A DNA stretch of 64,000 nt from PNAI01 sp035501735 (GCA_035501735.1 DATJVR010000034.1:1-64000), one strand, 5' to 3'; counted from the stretch's first letter, positions 18,693 to 27,742 are shown. Numbers and translations are program-made. Notes: generated by a model not told the origin, from the sequence alone.

Positions 18693-20258
18693 ATGCGGAA
18701 CGTTGCGAGGGAAATCGAGCTCAAGTTGGCTCTGACGCCGGCAGATTTTGCCGCGCTTAAGGCGCATCCCACCTTCGCGGAATTGCTGGAGAGCCCGGTC
18801 AGTCATGAGACGCTGACTTCGGTATATTTCGACACTGACCAGCGCGACCTGCGCGACCATGGCGTCACGCTGCGGGTGCGCCGCTCGGGCGACAAGTTTA
18901 TTCAAACGATCAAATCCGTGTCGCCTTCCGGCAGCGTTCTTGAGCGCGGGGAATGGGAACATGAACTCGAAGGCGGTCAGCCGGATCTCGACGCCGCCGC
19001 GGGTACCGCTCTCGAGTCCGTTCTTACCGCGCACGTGCGCGCCACCCTGCGGCCGGTATTCGAGACGCGTGTAAGGCGTACCTACTATCATCTTGCCGAC
19101 AGCGCTTGGCAGATCGAATTTGCCTACGATCAGGGCGAAATCGTCGCCGGCAACCGTACGTTGCCGATTTGCGAGATCGAGCTCGAACTCAAGTTCGGCT
19201 ATCGCGCCGCCCTATTCGAACTGGCACGAATGATCGTGGAGGTCATCCCCGCGCAGGTCACGCTTGAGGCCAAGTCCGACCGGGCCTACCAGCTGGCCGA
19301 GGACAAACCGCAGCAATCCGTCCATGCCGAGGACATGGAGCTGGTTCCGGGCATGACCGCCGAACAGAGCTTTCAGGTCGTGGCTCTCGGCTGCCTTCGT
19401 CAACTCACCTCGAATGTTGCGCTGGTTCACAGACGCAACCCCGAAGCGCTGCATCAGATACGCATCGCACTGCGGCGCCTGCGCACCGCGATTTCGCTGT
19501 TTGCCGAGATCGTGCGCGACGGCCAGATCGATCGGATCAAAACCGAGTTGAAATGGCTGGGCAAGGAGCTTTCGCCCGCCCGCGACCAGGACACCTTGCA
19601 TGACGAAGTGCTCTTGCCGCTGCGTCAGGAACATCCTGACCATCGGGGGTTGAGAAGCCTCTCGTTCACATTCGCCCGTCAGCGCCTGCAAAGCTACAAA
19701 CGGGCGGAAAATGCCGTTCTTTCCCTGCGATTTTGCCGGCTGCTGGTTGAAACTCTGGCGTGGGTCGAAATCGGCGAATGGGCCACAACCACGGACGAAC
19801 TGGCACAGCTGCGCCGCGATTGGCCGATCGAGTCCTATGCCTCCGAACAGCTCTCCCGTCGTTGCAAGAAGATCAGAAAAAAAGGCAAACAGTTGGAAAA
19901 ATTGGATCCAGAACGCCGACACATGCTGCGAATACAGGTCAAAAAAGCCCGCTATGCGACGGAGTTCTTCGCCAGCCTTTTCCACGACAAGAAATCTGCG
20001 AAACGCAGCACGCGAATTCTCAGCAGCCTGAAGCGCCTGCAGAGTTCGCTCGGGGGGCTCAATGACGTGAAAACCCGCGAAGTTCTGTGTGCCGACACCC
20101 TCGTCCAGCAGTCCCGCGCCAATGGGGCAGATGGCCGCGATCGGGCCTTCGCGGCCGGACTCGTGACCGGTAATCAGGAGGCGCGGCGTGACCAATTACT
20201 CGCCGACGCCGTCAAGGCATACGCTCAGTTCGAAGACATCAAGCCATTTTGGAAATGA
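18693..20258 (+). CDS. CYTH and CHAD domain protein (triphosphatase with polyphosphate-binding domain)
   Basis: A 521-residue two-domain protein. The CYTH (triphosphate tunnel) domain fills about residues 1-200, with the signature EIELKLAL, YFDTDQRDLRDHGVTLRVRR and EIELELKFG, whose acidic and basic side chains line the tunnel. The CHAD domain fills about residues 220-515, with its conserved histidine-arginine helices (LHQIRIALRRLRTAISLF, LRIQVKKARYATEFF). CYTH enzymes hydrolyse inorganic triphosphate or related compounds; CHAD domains bind polyphosphate. The position right after ppk and ppx, 188 bp away on the same strand, strongly supports a role in polyphosphate metabolism or granules. Confidence 0.9.
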   Translation: MRNVAREIELKLALTPADFAALKAHPTFAELLESPVSHETLTSVYFDTDQRDLRDHGVTLRVRRSGDKFIQTIKSVSPSGSVLERGEWEHELEGGQPDLDAAAGTALESVLTAHVRATLRPVFETRVRRTYYHLADSAWQIEFAYDQGEIVAGNRTLPICEIELELKFGYRAALFELARMIVEVIPAQVTLEAKSDRAYQLAEDKPQQSVHAEDMELVPGMTAEQSFQVVALGCLRQLTSNVALVHRRNPEALHQIRIALRRLRTAISLFAEIVRDGQIDRIKTELKWLGKELSPARDQDTLHDEVLLPLRQEHPDHRGLRSLSFTFARQRLQSYKRAENAVLSLRFCRLLVETLAWVEIGEWATTTDELAQLRRDWPIESYASEQLSRRCKKIRKKGKQLEKLDPERRHMLRIQVKKARYATEFFASLFHDKKSAKRSTRILSSLKRLQSSLGGLNDVKTREVLCADTLVQQSRANGADGRDRAFAAGLVTGNQEARRDQLLADAVKAYAQFEDIKPFWK

Positions 20259-20368
20259 CGCGTTTACCCATGGCGTCTGGGGCGGAGGGAAGAGCAGCTT
20301 TTTAACCAATGCCGAATAATTTCGCCGAGCCGCGTACATCGTCAACACATCTTGAGGATAAATCGGTT

Positions 20369-20749
20369 ATGCTGGATGACATGAGTGATTCGCTCGCGCG
20401 ACTCTATGAAGCTGTCACCGCCGCCAAGCATGCGGATCCATCCGAGTCGCGCACCGCAAAACTGCTGCGCGCCGGCCGCGCCAAAATGGCCAAAAAGCTT
20501 GCCGAGGAAGCCGTCGAGGTCGTGATCGACGCCATGGATGGCGATCGCGACGCGGTGGTGCAGGAAAGCGCCGATCTGCTCTACAATCTTGTCGTGCTCT
20601 GGGTTGCCGCCGGCGTGAAGCCGCATCACGTCTGGGACGAAATGAAGTATCGCGAGCGGTTGATGGGGATCGCCGAGAAGCTGCCGAAGAACGACAAGAA
20701 TGGGCGCCGTAAGATCGTAGACTTGGCGGCCCGTCGCAAAGCCCGCTGA
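20369..20749 (+). CDS. HisE-like phosphoribosyl-ATP pyrophosphatase
   Basis: A 126-residue all-alpha NTP pyrophosphatase of the HisE/MazG superfamily. The metal-binding helix pair is clear: KKLAEEAVEVVIDAM followed by VQESADLLYNLVVLW, giving the E-E-x-x-E and E-x-x-D ligands. HisE removes pyrophosphate from phosphoribosyl-ATP in histidine synthesis. No other his gene is nearby, and the protein has a longer basic C-terminal tail (RRKIVDLAARRKAR) than usual HisE, so it may be a paralogue with another nucleotide substrate. TGAGGAT nine bases before ATG 20369 supports this start over 20309. It lies 110 bp after the CYTH-CHAD gene on the same strand. Confidence 0.8.
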   Translation: MLDDMSDSLARLYEAVTAAKHADPSESRTAKLLRAGRAKMAKKLAEEAVEVVIDAMDGDRDAVVQESADLLYNLVVLWVAAGVKPHHVWDEMKYRERLMGIAEKLPKNDKNGRRKIVDLAARRKAR

Positions 20750-20810
20750 GCCGCCCTAACTACCTGAAAAAGATACGAATTTGATCGCTGCGAAAGCGGC
20801 GTTCCAGATT

Positions 20811-21593
20811 TTATTCCATGAACCAGCCGTGGCTGACGACGATTGATTGCCCGGTGAGCGCATTGGTCTTGGAGCCGGCGAAATACATCACCGCTTCGGC
20901 GACGTCCTCAACGGTGGTGAATTCGCCGTCGACGGTCTCCTTCAGCATCACGTTCTTGACGACTTCGGCTTCGGTTATGCCGAGGGCCTTCGCCTGCTCG
21001 GGAATTTGCTTTTCGACCAGTGCTGTGCGCACGAAGCCCGGGCACACCACATTGGCGCGCACATTGTGCTTCGCGCCTTCCTTGGCGACCACGCGCGCGA
21101 GGCCGAGGAGGCCGTGTTTTGCGGCCACATAGGCCGATTTGAGAACAGAGGCCTCCTTGGAGTGCACCGAGCCGATGTAGATGATCGAGCCTGATTTGGC
21201 GGGGTACATGTATTTCAGGCAGGCCTTGGTGGTCAGAAATGCGCCGTCGAGATGGACCGCGAGCATCTTCTTCCATTCGGAGAAGGGGAATTCCTCGATC
21301 GGGTGAACAATCTGAATTCCGGCGTTGCTGACGAGAATGTCGATCTTCCCATAGGCTGATTTCACGGCGTCGATGCCGGCGTTGACCTGAGCCTCGTTGC
21401 TGACATCCATGGCAACCCCCATGGCGACGCCGTTCGCGGCGGTGATTTCACGCGCGGCTGCATCGGCGGCATCTTGTTTCAGGTCGGCGATCACCACTTT
21501 CGCGCCTTCTTGCGCAAAGCAATGTGCGATCTCGTTTCCGATGCCGCTCGCAGCGCCGGTGACGATGGCAACCTTGTTTTCGAAACGCCTCAT
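20811..21593 (-). CDS. D-3-hydroxybutyrate dehydrogenase (SDR family)
   Basis: A 260-residue classical short-chain dehydrogenase. The NAD site TGAASGIGNEIA, the NAG motif (SNAGIQIVHPIEEF) and the catalytic Ser and Y-x-x-x-K (GSVHSKEASVLKSAYVAAKHG) are all present. HPIEEF, KMLAVHLDGAFLTTKA and VCPGFVRTALVEKQIP are typical of 3-hydroxybutyrate dehydrogenase, which interconverts 3-hydroxybutyrate and acetoacetate. GGAGCA precedes the ATG. It is the last gene of a leftward group with two acetoacetate decarboxylase-like genes and a patatin, which fits storage-polymer or ketone-body turnover. Confidence 0.9.
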   Translation of the reverse strand: MRRFENKVAIVTGAASGIGNEIAHCFAQEGAKVVIADLKQDAADAAAREITAANGVAMGVAMDVSNEAQVNAGIDAVKSAYGKIDILVSNAGIQIVHPIEEFPFSEWKKMLAVHLDGAFLTTKACLKYMYPAKSGSIIYIGSVHSKEASVLKSAYVAAKHGLLGLARVVAKEGAKHNVRANVVCPGFVRTALVEKQIPEQAKALGITEAEVVKNVMLKETVDGEFTTVEDVAEAVMYFAGSKTNALTGQSIVVSHGWFME

Positions 21594-21616
21594 GATGCTG
21601 CTCCTTGTGTAGGTAA

Positions 21617-22357
21617 TTATTTGGCGAGATAGTCGTGAACGACCTCGCCGAGACTGAGGGTGAGATCGGCGATCAGATGGACGCCGGAGATCACCTCCAG
21701 TACCGGAAGATCGGTCAGCGGCGCCAGCGCATGCGGATAAAGTTCGAGTGCCGCCGGTCCGGTCCAGGCGCCCTTCAGCGACACATCGCCAAGCCGGTAG
21801 CGCACGAGTTCGCAGATGCGCGGCGTGCCGTCGACATGCGGGATGATTTTCAGCAGGAAGCCGGGCTCGGCCAGCGCTTTTAATACCGCTTCGCGTGCCA
21901 CTGGCTTGTGCTTATAGCCCATGCTGCCGGTGGCGACGCGAGTGGGACCGTAGTCGAGCGTGCCGAGCAGCGTGTCGCGCTCGACGCGCAAAGACGGGAA
22001 CGCCAGTTTCTTTGGAAAGCCCCACAGTTCGCGGCCGCCGGCGATGGGCGGATCGTCGTCGAGGAACATGGCATGCACGTAGCCACCCATCTCGCCAGCA
22101 AAGCGCACCGGAATGACCTGGCCGGATTCGGTGTAGTCGCCGAAGCCTGTTGAGTCGGGCATGCGGATGAATTCGTACTTAACGACCGGGTCGACGATTT
22201 CCAGCGGCTTCGGCACGACCCGCTCGAGCGCCGCGCAGTCGGTACGGTAGGTGATGATCATGAATTCGCGATCGATGAAGCGATACGGCCCGGGCGGATA
22301 GGTCGGGCTATGCAGCGGCATCGAGAAGGCTTTTTGGCGAACCGCGTCGGCTTTCAT
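21617..22357 (-). CDS. adc: Acetoacetate decarboxylase
   Basis: A 246-residue acetoacetate decarboxylase, which makes acetone and CO2 through a Schiff base on lysine. The catalytic pair is intact: GFPKKLAFP, with K116 as the expected Schiff-base lysine (Lys115 in the Clostridium enzyme) and K117 as the neighbour that lowers its pKa. The active-site glutamate in YTESGQ and the arginine in IDREFMIITYRTD are also present. Start is the first ATG, 22357; a TTG at 22381 would overlap the previous gene. It follows a close paralogue by 20 bp and precedes the hydroxybutyrate dehydrogenase by 23 bp, so all are likely one transcript. Confidence 0.92.
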   Translation of the reverse strand: MKADAVRQKAFSMPLHSPTYPPGPYRFIDREFMIITYRTDCAALERVVPKPLEIVDPVVKYEFIRMPDSTGFGDYTESGQVIPVRFAGEMGGYVHAMFLDDDPPIAGGRELWGFPKKLAFPSLRVERDTLLGTLDYGPTRVATGSMGYKHKPVAREAVLKALAEPGFLLKIIPHVDGTPRICELVRYRLGDVSLKGAWTGPAALELYPHALAPLTDLPVLEVISGVHLIADLTLSLGEVVHDYLAK

Positions 22358-22377
22358 CGCAAACGGACCTAATATTT

Positions 22378-23115
22378 TCAAGCAAGGTAATCGTGGACGA
22401 CTTCACCATGCGGCAATGTGAAATCGGTGATCAAGTGAATGCCGGAAACGACCTCGCGCACCGGCAGATCGGTCAGCGGCGCAAGCGCATGCGAATGCAA
22501 TTCAAGTGAGCATGGCCCGGTCCAAGCGCCATGCAACACGATGTCGCGGTGAAAATAGCGCACCAGCTCGCAAATCCGCGGCTTGCCATCCACATGCGGT
22601 ATGATCTTGAGCAGGAATCTGGGCTCGCTGATTGTCCGCAAGACTGCGTCATCGGCGACCGAGCGGTGCTTGTAGCCCATCGTTCCCTTGGCCACCTGGA
22701 CCGGGCCGTAATCGAGCGCGCCGACCAAAGTGTCATGCTCCACCGCCAGGCTCGGTTTCGCAAGCTTCTGCGGAAAACCCCAGAGCTCGCGCCCGCCCGA
22801 GATCGGCGCATACACATCAAGATACCTGATGTGGGTATACGAGCCAGGCTGACCGTTGAACCGCACCGGAATATCCTGCGCCGCGCCCGAATAGCGTCCG
22901 AAGCCAGTGCTGCTTTCCATCCGCATGAATTCGCAGCGCACCAGCGGCTCGTCGAATGTGAGTGGCTCAGGCACGGCTTCTTCGAGCGCCGCGCGATCGG
23001 TGCGATAGGTGATGATGAGGTATTCGCGGTTGATATATCGGTAGGGCCCGCGCGCGAACGACGGGCTCGTGAGCGGCATCGCAAAGGCGTTTTTGACGAC
23101 GTCGGCCGGTTCCAC
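22378..23115 (-). CDS. Acetoacetate decarboxylase paralogue lacking the Schiff-base lysine
   Basis: A 245-residue protein similar over its whole length to the decarboxylase just downstream. The residue that should form the Schiff base is replaced: the motif reads GFPQKLAKP, with glutamine 116 (codon CAG, 22768-22770) where lysine is expected, and the active-site YTESGQ is YSGAAQ, so the catalytic glutamate is gone as well. The rest of the fold, including the second lysine, INREYLIITYRTD and MGYKHR, is kept and the frame is open, so this is not simple decay. It may have a different reaction or act as a partner subunit. It starts with GTG, with GGAG ten bases upstream, 15 bp behind the patatin gene. 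Confidence 0.88.
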   Translation of the reverse strand: MEPADVVKNAFAMPLTSPSFARGPYRYINREYLIITYRTDRAALEEAVPEPLTFDEPLVRCEFMRMESSTGFGRYSGAAQDIPVRFNGQPGSYTHIRYLDVYAPISGGRELWGFPQKLAKPSLAVEHDTLVGALDYGPVQVAKGTMGYKHRSVADDAVLRTISEPRFLLKIIPHVDGKPRICELVRYFHRDIVLHGAWTGPCSLELHSHALAPLTDLPVREVVSGIHLITDFTLPHGEVVHDYLA

Positions 23116-23130
23116 CGAAAATCACTCCGA

Positions 23131-24348
23131 TCACGCGCGTTTTCGATATCCCTGTAAAAACTGCGGCGGAGCATCCTCCATCGGCGGTTCTTGCTGCGGA
23201 GCAGGCTTGTGCTTGCCAGTGAGAATGTCATGCACGACATCGAACACTCGCACGCCGACGTCCTTTGGAATAGGCGCGAGCCAGGGGGCGGCGGTCAGCG
23301 TTGTGAGCGCATCGCTAAGTCCCTGCTGCCAGCGCTCGTTCATCGTGCTACGGGTGAATTCGTAGTCCTTGTAGGCGCCTTGCGGTTCGTGCGGGCGATA
23401 GATGAGCTGCACGATGTCCATTTCGGTGACGCAACCGAATTCGTAGAGATGCTTGGCCTGTTCCGAGTGACGGACCTCGGGCGGCAGAATTGTCATCAGC
23501 TCGTTGATCGCATGGCGCACTTCGTGACGCTGCCGGAAATTCTCGGTGGTGATGCGGGTGCGGCTGGAGTAGCGGATGTCCTTCTCGCGTTCGCTGACTT
23601 CTTCAAGATTGGTCGGCAGCGGTCCACGGGCCTGGAACACGTCGACCTGGAAAGTCAGGCGGCTGCGACGCGGACTGTAATCGAGCACATATTGCAGAGG
23701 GGTGTTGGAGACCAGCCCGCCGTCCCAGTAGAACTTGCCGTCGATTTCGACCGGCGGAAAACCAGGCGGCAGCGCGCCGCTTGCCATCACATGCTCGGTG
23801 CGAATGCGCTCATGCGCGCTGTCGAAATACTTAAACTGGCCGGTATGCACATTGACCGCGCCGACGCTCAGACGGGTTTCCTTGGCATCATTGATGCGAT
23901 CGAAATCGACGAGCCGCTCCAGCGTCTCCTTGAGCGCTGCCGTGTTGTAGTAGCTCGTGGGCGAAGTCACCCCGAACCATTCCTGCATCGCACGCGGGGC
24001 AAAAAAGCCGGGCTGGCCGAACATCAGCGCGGCGACTCCGCCGGTCATCCGCTGCCAGGTGGCGAGCGTTCCGTTCAGGCCTTCAGGCCACCACGCCGTC
24101 GGTGCCGTAATCTCCTCCCAGAATTTGCGCAGATGCGGCACGCGCTTATCGTGGGCGTTGCCGGCGATGATCGCCGCGTTGATCGCGCCGATCGAAATGC
24201 CGGCGACCCAGTCGGGCAAATATTCGGAGGCGGAGAGTGCCTCATAGACGCCGGCTTGGTAACTGCCGAGGGCGCCACCCCCCTGCAGCACGAGGCTGAC
24301 CTTCTTGTCGTAGGATGCCGGGCGTGGCGGCGGCCTGAGATCACTCAT
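23131..24348 (-). CDS. Patatin-like phospholipase/esterase
   Basis: A 405-residue patatin-family serine hydrolase. The oxyanion loop GGGALGSYQAG, the nucleophile elbow GISIG (G-x-S-x-G) and the dyad aspartate in YWDGGLVSNTPL are all present, followed by a DUF3734-like C-terminal region. AGGAGGTGC stands just before ATG 24348, which is preferred over 24363. It heads a leftward group with two acetoacetate decarboxylase-like genes and 3-hydroxybutyrate dehydrogenase, so a role in releasing hydroxyacyl units from lipid or intracellular polyester is possible but inferred. No signal peptide. Confidence 0.88.
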   Translation of the reverse strand: MSDLRPPPRPASYDKKVSLVLQGGGALGSYQAGVYEALSASEYLPDWVAGISIGAINAAIIAGNAHDKRVPHLRKFWEEITAPTAWWPEGLNGTLATWQRMTGGVAALMFGQPGFFAPRAMQEWFGVTSPTSYYNTAALKETLERLVDFDRINDAKETRLSVGAVNVHTGQFKYFDSAHERIRTEHVMASGALPPGFPPVEIDGKFYWDGGLVSNTPLQYVLDYSPRRSRLTFQVDVFQARGPLPTNLEEVSEREKDIRYSSRTRITTENFRQRHEVRHAINELMTILPPEVRHSEQAKHLYEFGCVTEMDIVQLIYRPHEPQGAYKDYEFTRSTMNERWQQGLSDALTTLTAAPWLAPIPKDVGVRVFDVVHDILTGKHKPAPQQEPPMEDAPPQFLQGYRKRA

Positions 24349-24558
24349 GATGCACCTCCTCACTGAAAATCACTGGTGCCGCTGGCCCGTCGATAAAGGA
24401 TGGCGGCGAATGTGGCGAACCCGCGCCCGCAGTGCGCGGTCGTTCCCATGCCCCATAGCACCCTCGCATTGTAACGCCAAAAACGGTATCTCCAGCGCGC
24501 GCGCTGGGTGGTAACTTTCGCTTGATAATGAAGCGGACACGCGCGGCGAGGAGGTCCC

Positions 24559-25260
24559 ATGGATTTTCGCGATAGGCATGTTGTCGTGACAGGCGGTACC
24601 GGCGCGCTTGGCACCGCCGTCGTGGGGGCCTTGCTTGCGTCCGGGGCGCATTGCCATGTTCCCTATTTCGTGGCGGCGGAAGCTGAGCGTTTTGCCCACC
24701 GCACGCATCCACAGGTCAAGCTCATTGCGGGCGGCGATCTTGCCGACGAAGGCGTCGTCGCGCGCATCTATGACGGCGTGCCTCGTTTGTGGGCATCGAT
24801 CCATCTGGCCGGCGGTTTTGCGTTCGGTCCGGTCGCCAAGGCGAGCAAGGCCGATGTTACGGGCCAGCTCGACAAGAATTTTCTTACTTGTTTTTTGTGC
24901 TGTCGCGCCGCGGCGGCTGCGATCGGGCGTGCGGCTGGTGGCGGACGAATCGTCAATGTGGTGGCACGGGCGGCGCTCGAATGGCGCATGGGCGCGAATA
25001 CGGCGGCGTACGTTGCCAGCAAAGCCGCGGTGGCGGCATTCACCACTGCGTTCGCACAGGAAGTTGTGAAGGAAGGAATCCTCGTCAATGCGGTCGCGCC
25101 GTCGATCATGGATACGCCGGCCAATCGCAAGGACATGCCCAATGCCGACCATGCCAGCTGGCCGAAAGTCGACGAAGTGGCGGCGACAATTCTGTTTCTC
25201 GCCTCGCCGGAGAACAGCGTCACGAGCGGGGCGGTTGTGCCGGTGTACGGTCGCGCGTAA
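24559..25260 (+). CDS. SDR-family oxidoreductase with an atypical active site
   Basis: A 233-residue short-chain dehydrogenase. The nucleotide-binding motif is VVVTGGTGALGTAVV and the catalytic Y-x-x-x-K is YVASK. The serine normally found about 13 residues before that tyrosine appears to be alanine: the stretch reads NVVARAALEW. The N-N/NAG region is also changed (HLAGGF). The protein could therefore be a weak or unusual reductase, similar to dihydropteridine-reductase-like SDRs. GAGGAGG precedes the ATG. It is transcribed away from the patatin group, with about 210 bases of intergenic DNA between them. Substrate unknown. Confidence 0.75.
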   Translation: MDFRDRHVVVTGGTGALGTAVVGALLASGAHCHVPYFVAAEAERFAHRTHPQVKLIAGGDLADEGVVARIYDGVPRLWASIHLAGGFAFGPVAKASKADVTGQLDKNFLTCFLCCRAAAAAIGRAAGGGRIVNVVARAALEWRMGANTAAYVASKAAVAAFTTAFAQEVVKEGILVNAVAPSIMDTPANRKDMPNADHASWPKVDEVAATILFLASPENSVTSGAVVPVYGRA

Positions 25261-25337
25261 GTGACGGCGAGCAATCGCTCATGCTGACTGGCAAAATTCA
25301 ACATGAAAGGCGAATGCTGCGTGAGCATCAAAAGGCA

Positions 25338-27626
25338 TTAATGGGCCACAACAGCATCGTAGATATCTTCTTCCTGCGCGGTATGAATACGTACGAGGGT
25401 CTCGATCGCCTCGATGATGCGCTGGGCATCACGGACGAGATAGCGATCGATCTTTTCTGACGGCAGGTCCTCGATCAAGCGGGCGAGCAAGCGCGCGAGA
25501 TGGAGGATCTCGCGATGTGCCCTGCTCATGGCCGTGAGACCGTGGCCATCCATGAGAATCTTTGCGAGTCGCGGATAGACAGTGCCTTCATCGTCGCGTT
25601 CGTGCGCAACCACCTGCTTCTGGACGATGGCATTCGCTTCGATGATCAGAGCCGATGCGTTCTCGGGGGCAATTTCGTCGAGTTCGTCGGCAATCGATCG
25701 CAGCCGGTCCAGACCACGCACGAGCGCCACGTGGTCGTGATGCATCTCGCGTCCGACGGCCGCTGGTATCGTGCGCCGGACGCGGCTATCCGCCGGGTTT
25801 AGGGCACGCAAGGCATTGAGGATGACCACGACGTCGATCACCTCCTGAAAGATCGCCGCGGGTACCGGCGCCAACCATCCAACCATCGCTGCCAGCATGG
25901 CGAGGGCCGACAAGCCCATACCGGCGACAATGCTTTCTACGGCGATGCGACGTGCACGTTGCGCGATCTTGATGGCATCGCTGACGCGATCAAGACGGTC
26001 CGCCAGGATCACCACATCTGCGACTTCCGATGAGGCGCTGGCACCGCGCGCGCCAAGCGCGATTCCCACGTCGGCCGCTGCCAGAGCTGGGGCGTCGTTG
26101 ATGCCGTCGCCGACCATGATGGTCGGACTGAGCCGTTGCTCGGTGCGCACGGCGTCAACTTTGTCGGAGGGGACGCGATCGGCCAGCACGGCGTCGAGAT
26201 CGAGCGCGGCGCCGATTGTCTGCGCGGTAGCGGCGCGGTCTCCGGTGATCATGACGATGCGCGCAACACCTGCTTCGCGCAACATACGGATGGCACGTGG
26301 AGTGTCGGACCGCAGTTCGTCGGCGAGCAGCAGCGCGCCGATCGGTCGCCCCTCCATCGCAACGAATACGATGAGCGCCGATCGCCACGAGGCACGCCGT
26401 ATTGCCCGCAGAGCCCATTCGGGCGTGCGCTGGTGCGCAAAGATCATATCGCGCGAACCTGCGCTCACGCGCCTGCCTTCAACGACGCCGTGCAGTCCCG
26501 AACCCAATGCTTCCTTCGCCTCCTGTGGCACCTGCAGTATCAGACCGCGTTCGGCGGCCGCCTGTACGATGGCGCCGGCAAGCACATGGTGCGAAGCCTG
26601 CTCGAGCGAGGCGCCGAGCATCAGCACTTCCTCGGGCTTCTCGCCTGCCGCCGTCTCGATGGAGAGAAGACGCGCGCCGCCGACCGTCAACGTCCCGGTC
26701 TTGTCGAACAGAATGGTTTGTGCGCGCGCCAGCGCCTCGAGCGGCCCGCCGCCCTTGACCAGAATGCCGCGCCGGGCCGATTGGGCAACGCCAGCAATGA
26801 AGGCGACCGGCGCTGCCAAAATGAGTGGGCACGGCGTGGCTGCAACAAGCACGGCGAGGCTGCGAATGAGATCACCCGAGATCAGCCAGGCGACGAAGGC
26901 CACCAAGAGAGTTACAGGCAGGAACACCAGCGCGTAGCGGTCGGCGAGTCGCACGAATGGCGCCTTAGCCGTTTGCGCTGCGGTCACGAGACGCACGATA
27001 CCGGCATAGGTACTTTCGCCGGCCACCGCCGATGCCGTCATTTCGAAGGTCTCGCCTGTGTTCAATGAGCCACTGAAGGTTGCAGCACCTCTTGCCTTGA
27101 AAACCGGGATCGGTTCGCCAGTCAGCGCCGACTCGTCGATCGTTGCCGCATTCGATGTGATAATGCCATCGACCGGAACCACTTCACCCGCTCGCACCAA
27201 CAGCCGATCGCCCACCGCGATGGCGCCGATGGGGACGTCCTCGATGCCGTCGTCGACGTGGCGATGTGCTCCGCGCGGCGCGCGATCGACCAGCGAGCGC
27301 AAATCGTGCTGAGCACGGGCGACAGCAATGTCCTCAAGAACATTGCCGCCGGAATACATCAGCGCCACGACGGCGCCGGCCAAGGGCTGGCCGAGCACGA
27401 GCGCGGCAATCATCGATACGAGCGCAATCGCATCGACACCGAAACGTCCGACCAGAAAATCCCGCACGATTGAGACCGCAAGACCTGCCACCACCGGAAT
27501 GGTCGCAATCGTCCAACATAGATCGGCAAGATCCGGTCTACCGGACACGCGGGAGAAAATTCCCGCGGCCAATCCTGTAATAGCGATCAAAACCAGCGCC
27601 GATCGCAGGATACGCTCAAGGGACAT
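25338..27626 (-). CDS. P1B-5-type heavy-metal ATPase with C-terminal hemerythrin domain (Nia-like)
   Basis: A 762-residue P-type ATPase fused to a hemerythrin domain. The pump part shows TGEP, the transmembrane metal motif TPCPLI, the phosphorylation site DKTGTLT and the hinge GDGINDAP. There is no N-terminal heavy-metal domain. The last 137 residues form an HHE domain with the di-iron ligand pattern (MHHDHVALV, AHERDDEGTVYP, AHREIL, H-x-x-x-EE in HTAQEED). TPC plus hemerythrin defines P1B-5 pumps such as Nia of Sinorhizobium meliloti, which moves nickel and iron. The first ATG is used. A FixK-type box lies about 110 bases upstream, so expression is probably induced at low oxygen. Confidence 0.88.
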   Translation of the reverse strand: MSLERILRSALVLIAITGLAAGIFSRVSGRPDLADLCWTIATIPVVAGLAVSIVRDFLVGRFGVDAIALVSMIAALVLGQPLAGAVVALMYSGGNVLEDIAVARAQHDLRSLVDRAPRGAHRHVDDGIEDVPIGAIAVGDRLLVRAGEVVPVDGIITSNAATIDESALTGEPIPVFKARGAATFSGSLNTGETFEMTASAVAGESTYAGIVRLVTAAQTAKAPFVRLADRYALVFLPVTLLVAFVAWLISGDLIRSLAVLVAATPCPLILAAPVAFIAGVAQSARRGILVKGGGPLEALARAQTILFDKTGTLTVGGARLLSIETAAGEKPEEVLMLGASLEQASHHVLAGAIVQAAAERGLILQVPQEAKEALGSGLHGVVEGRRVSAGSRDMIFAHQRTPEWALRAIRRASWRSALIVFVAMEGRPIGALLLADELRSDTPRAIRMLREAGVARIVMITGDRAATAQTIGAALDLDAVLADRVPSDKVDAVRTEQRLSPTIMVGDGINDAPALAAADVGIALGARGASASSEVADVVILADRLDRVSDAIKIAQRARRIAVESIVAGMGLSALAMLAAMVGWLAPVPAAIFQEVIDVVVILNALRALNPADSRVRRTIPAAVGREMHHDHVALVRGLDRLRSIADELDEIAPENASALIIEANAIVQKQVVAHERDDEGTVYPRLAKILMDGHGLTAMSRAHREILHLARLLARLIEDLPSEKIDRYLVRDAQRIIEAIETLVRIHTAQEEDIYDAVVAH

Positions 27627-27728
27627 CGGCCTGTTCCGTGGTTTAAGCAGAATTCCCAATTCCTAACCGAAATTGCGGTTACTGCACTTGATGATTCAAT
27701 TAAATGACGGGATTTGCGTTTCGCTGCT

Positions 27729-27742
27729 TTGAGGGAGATCAA
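27729..27742 (-). promoter_or_regulatory. FixK/FNR box upstream of the Nia-like ATPase
   Basis: On the minus strand the site reads TTGATCTCCCTCAA, matching TTGA-N6-TCAA. It lies about 110 bases before the ATPase start, and an AT-rich -10-like stretch (CATTTAAT) lies 24-31 bases downstream of it. Activation by a FixK/FNR protein is inferred. Confidence 0.65.

Noticed and set aside
27688..27699. TTGATGATTCAA near the Nia-like ATPase start as a second FixK box
   Set aside because: The half-sites are four, not six, bases apart, so it does not fit FNR/FixK dimer spacing.
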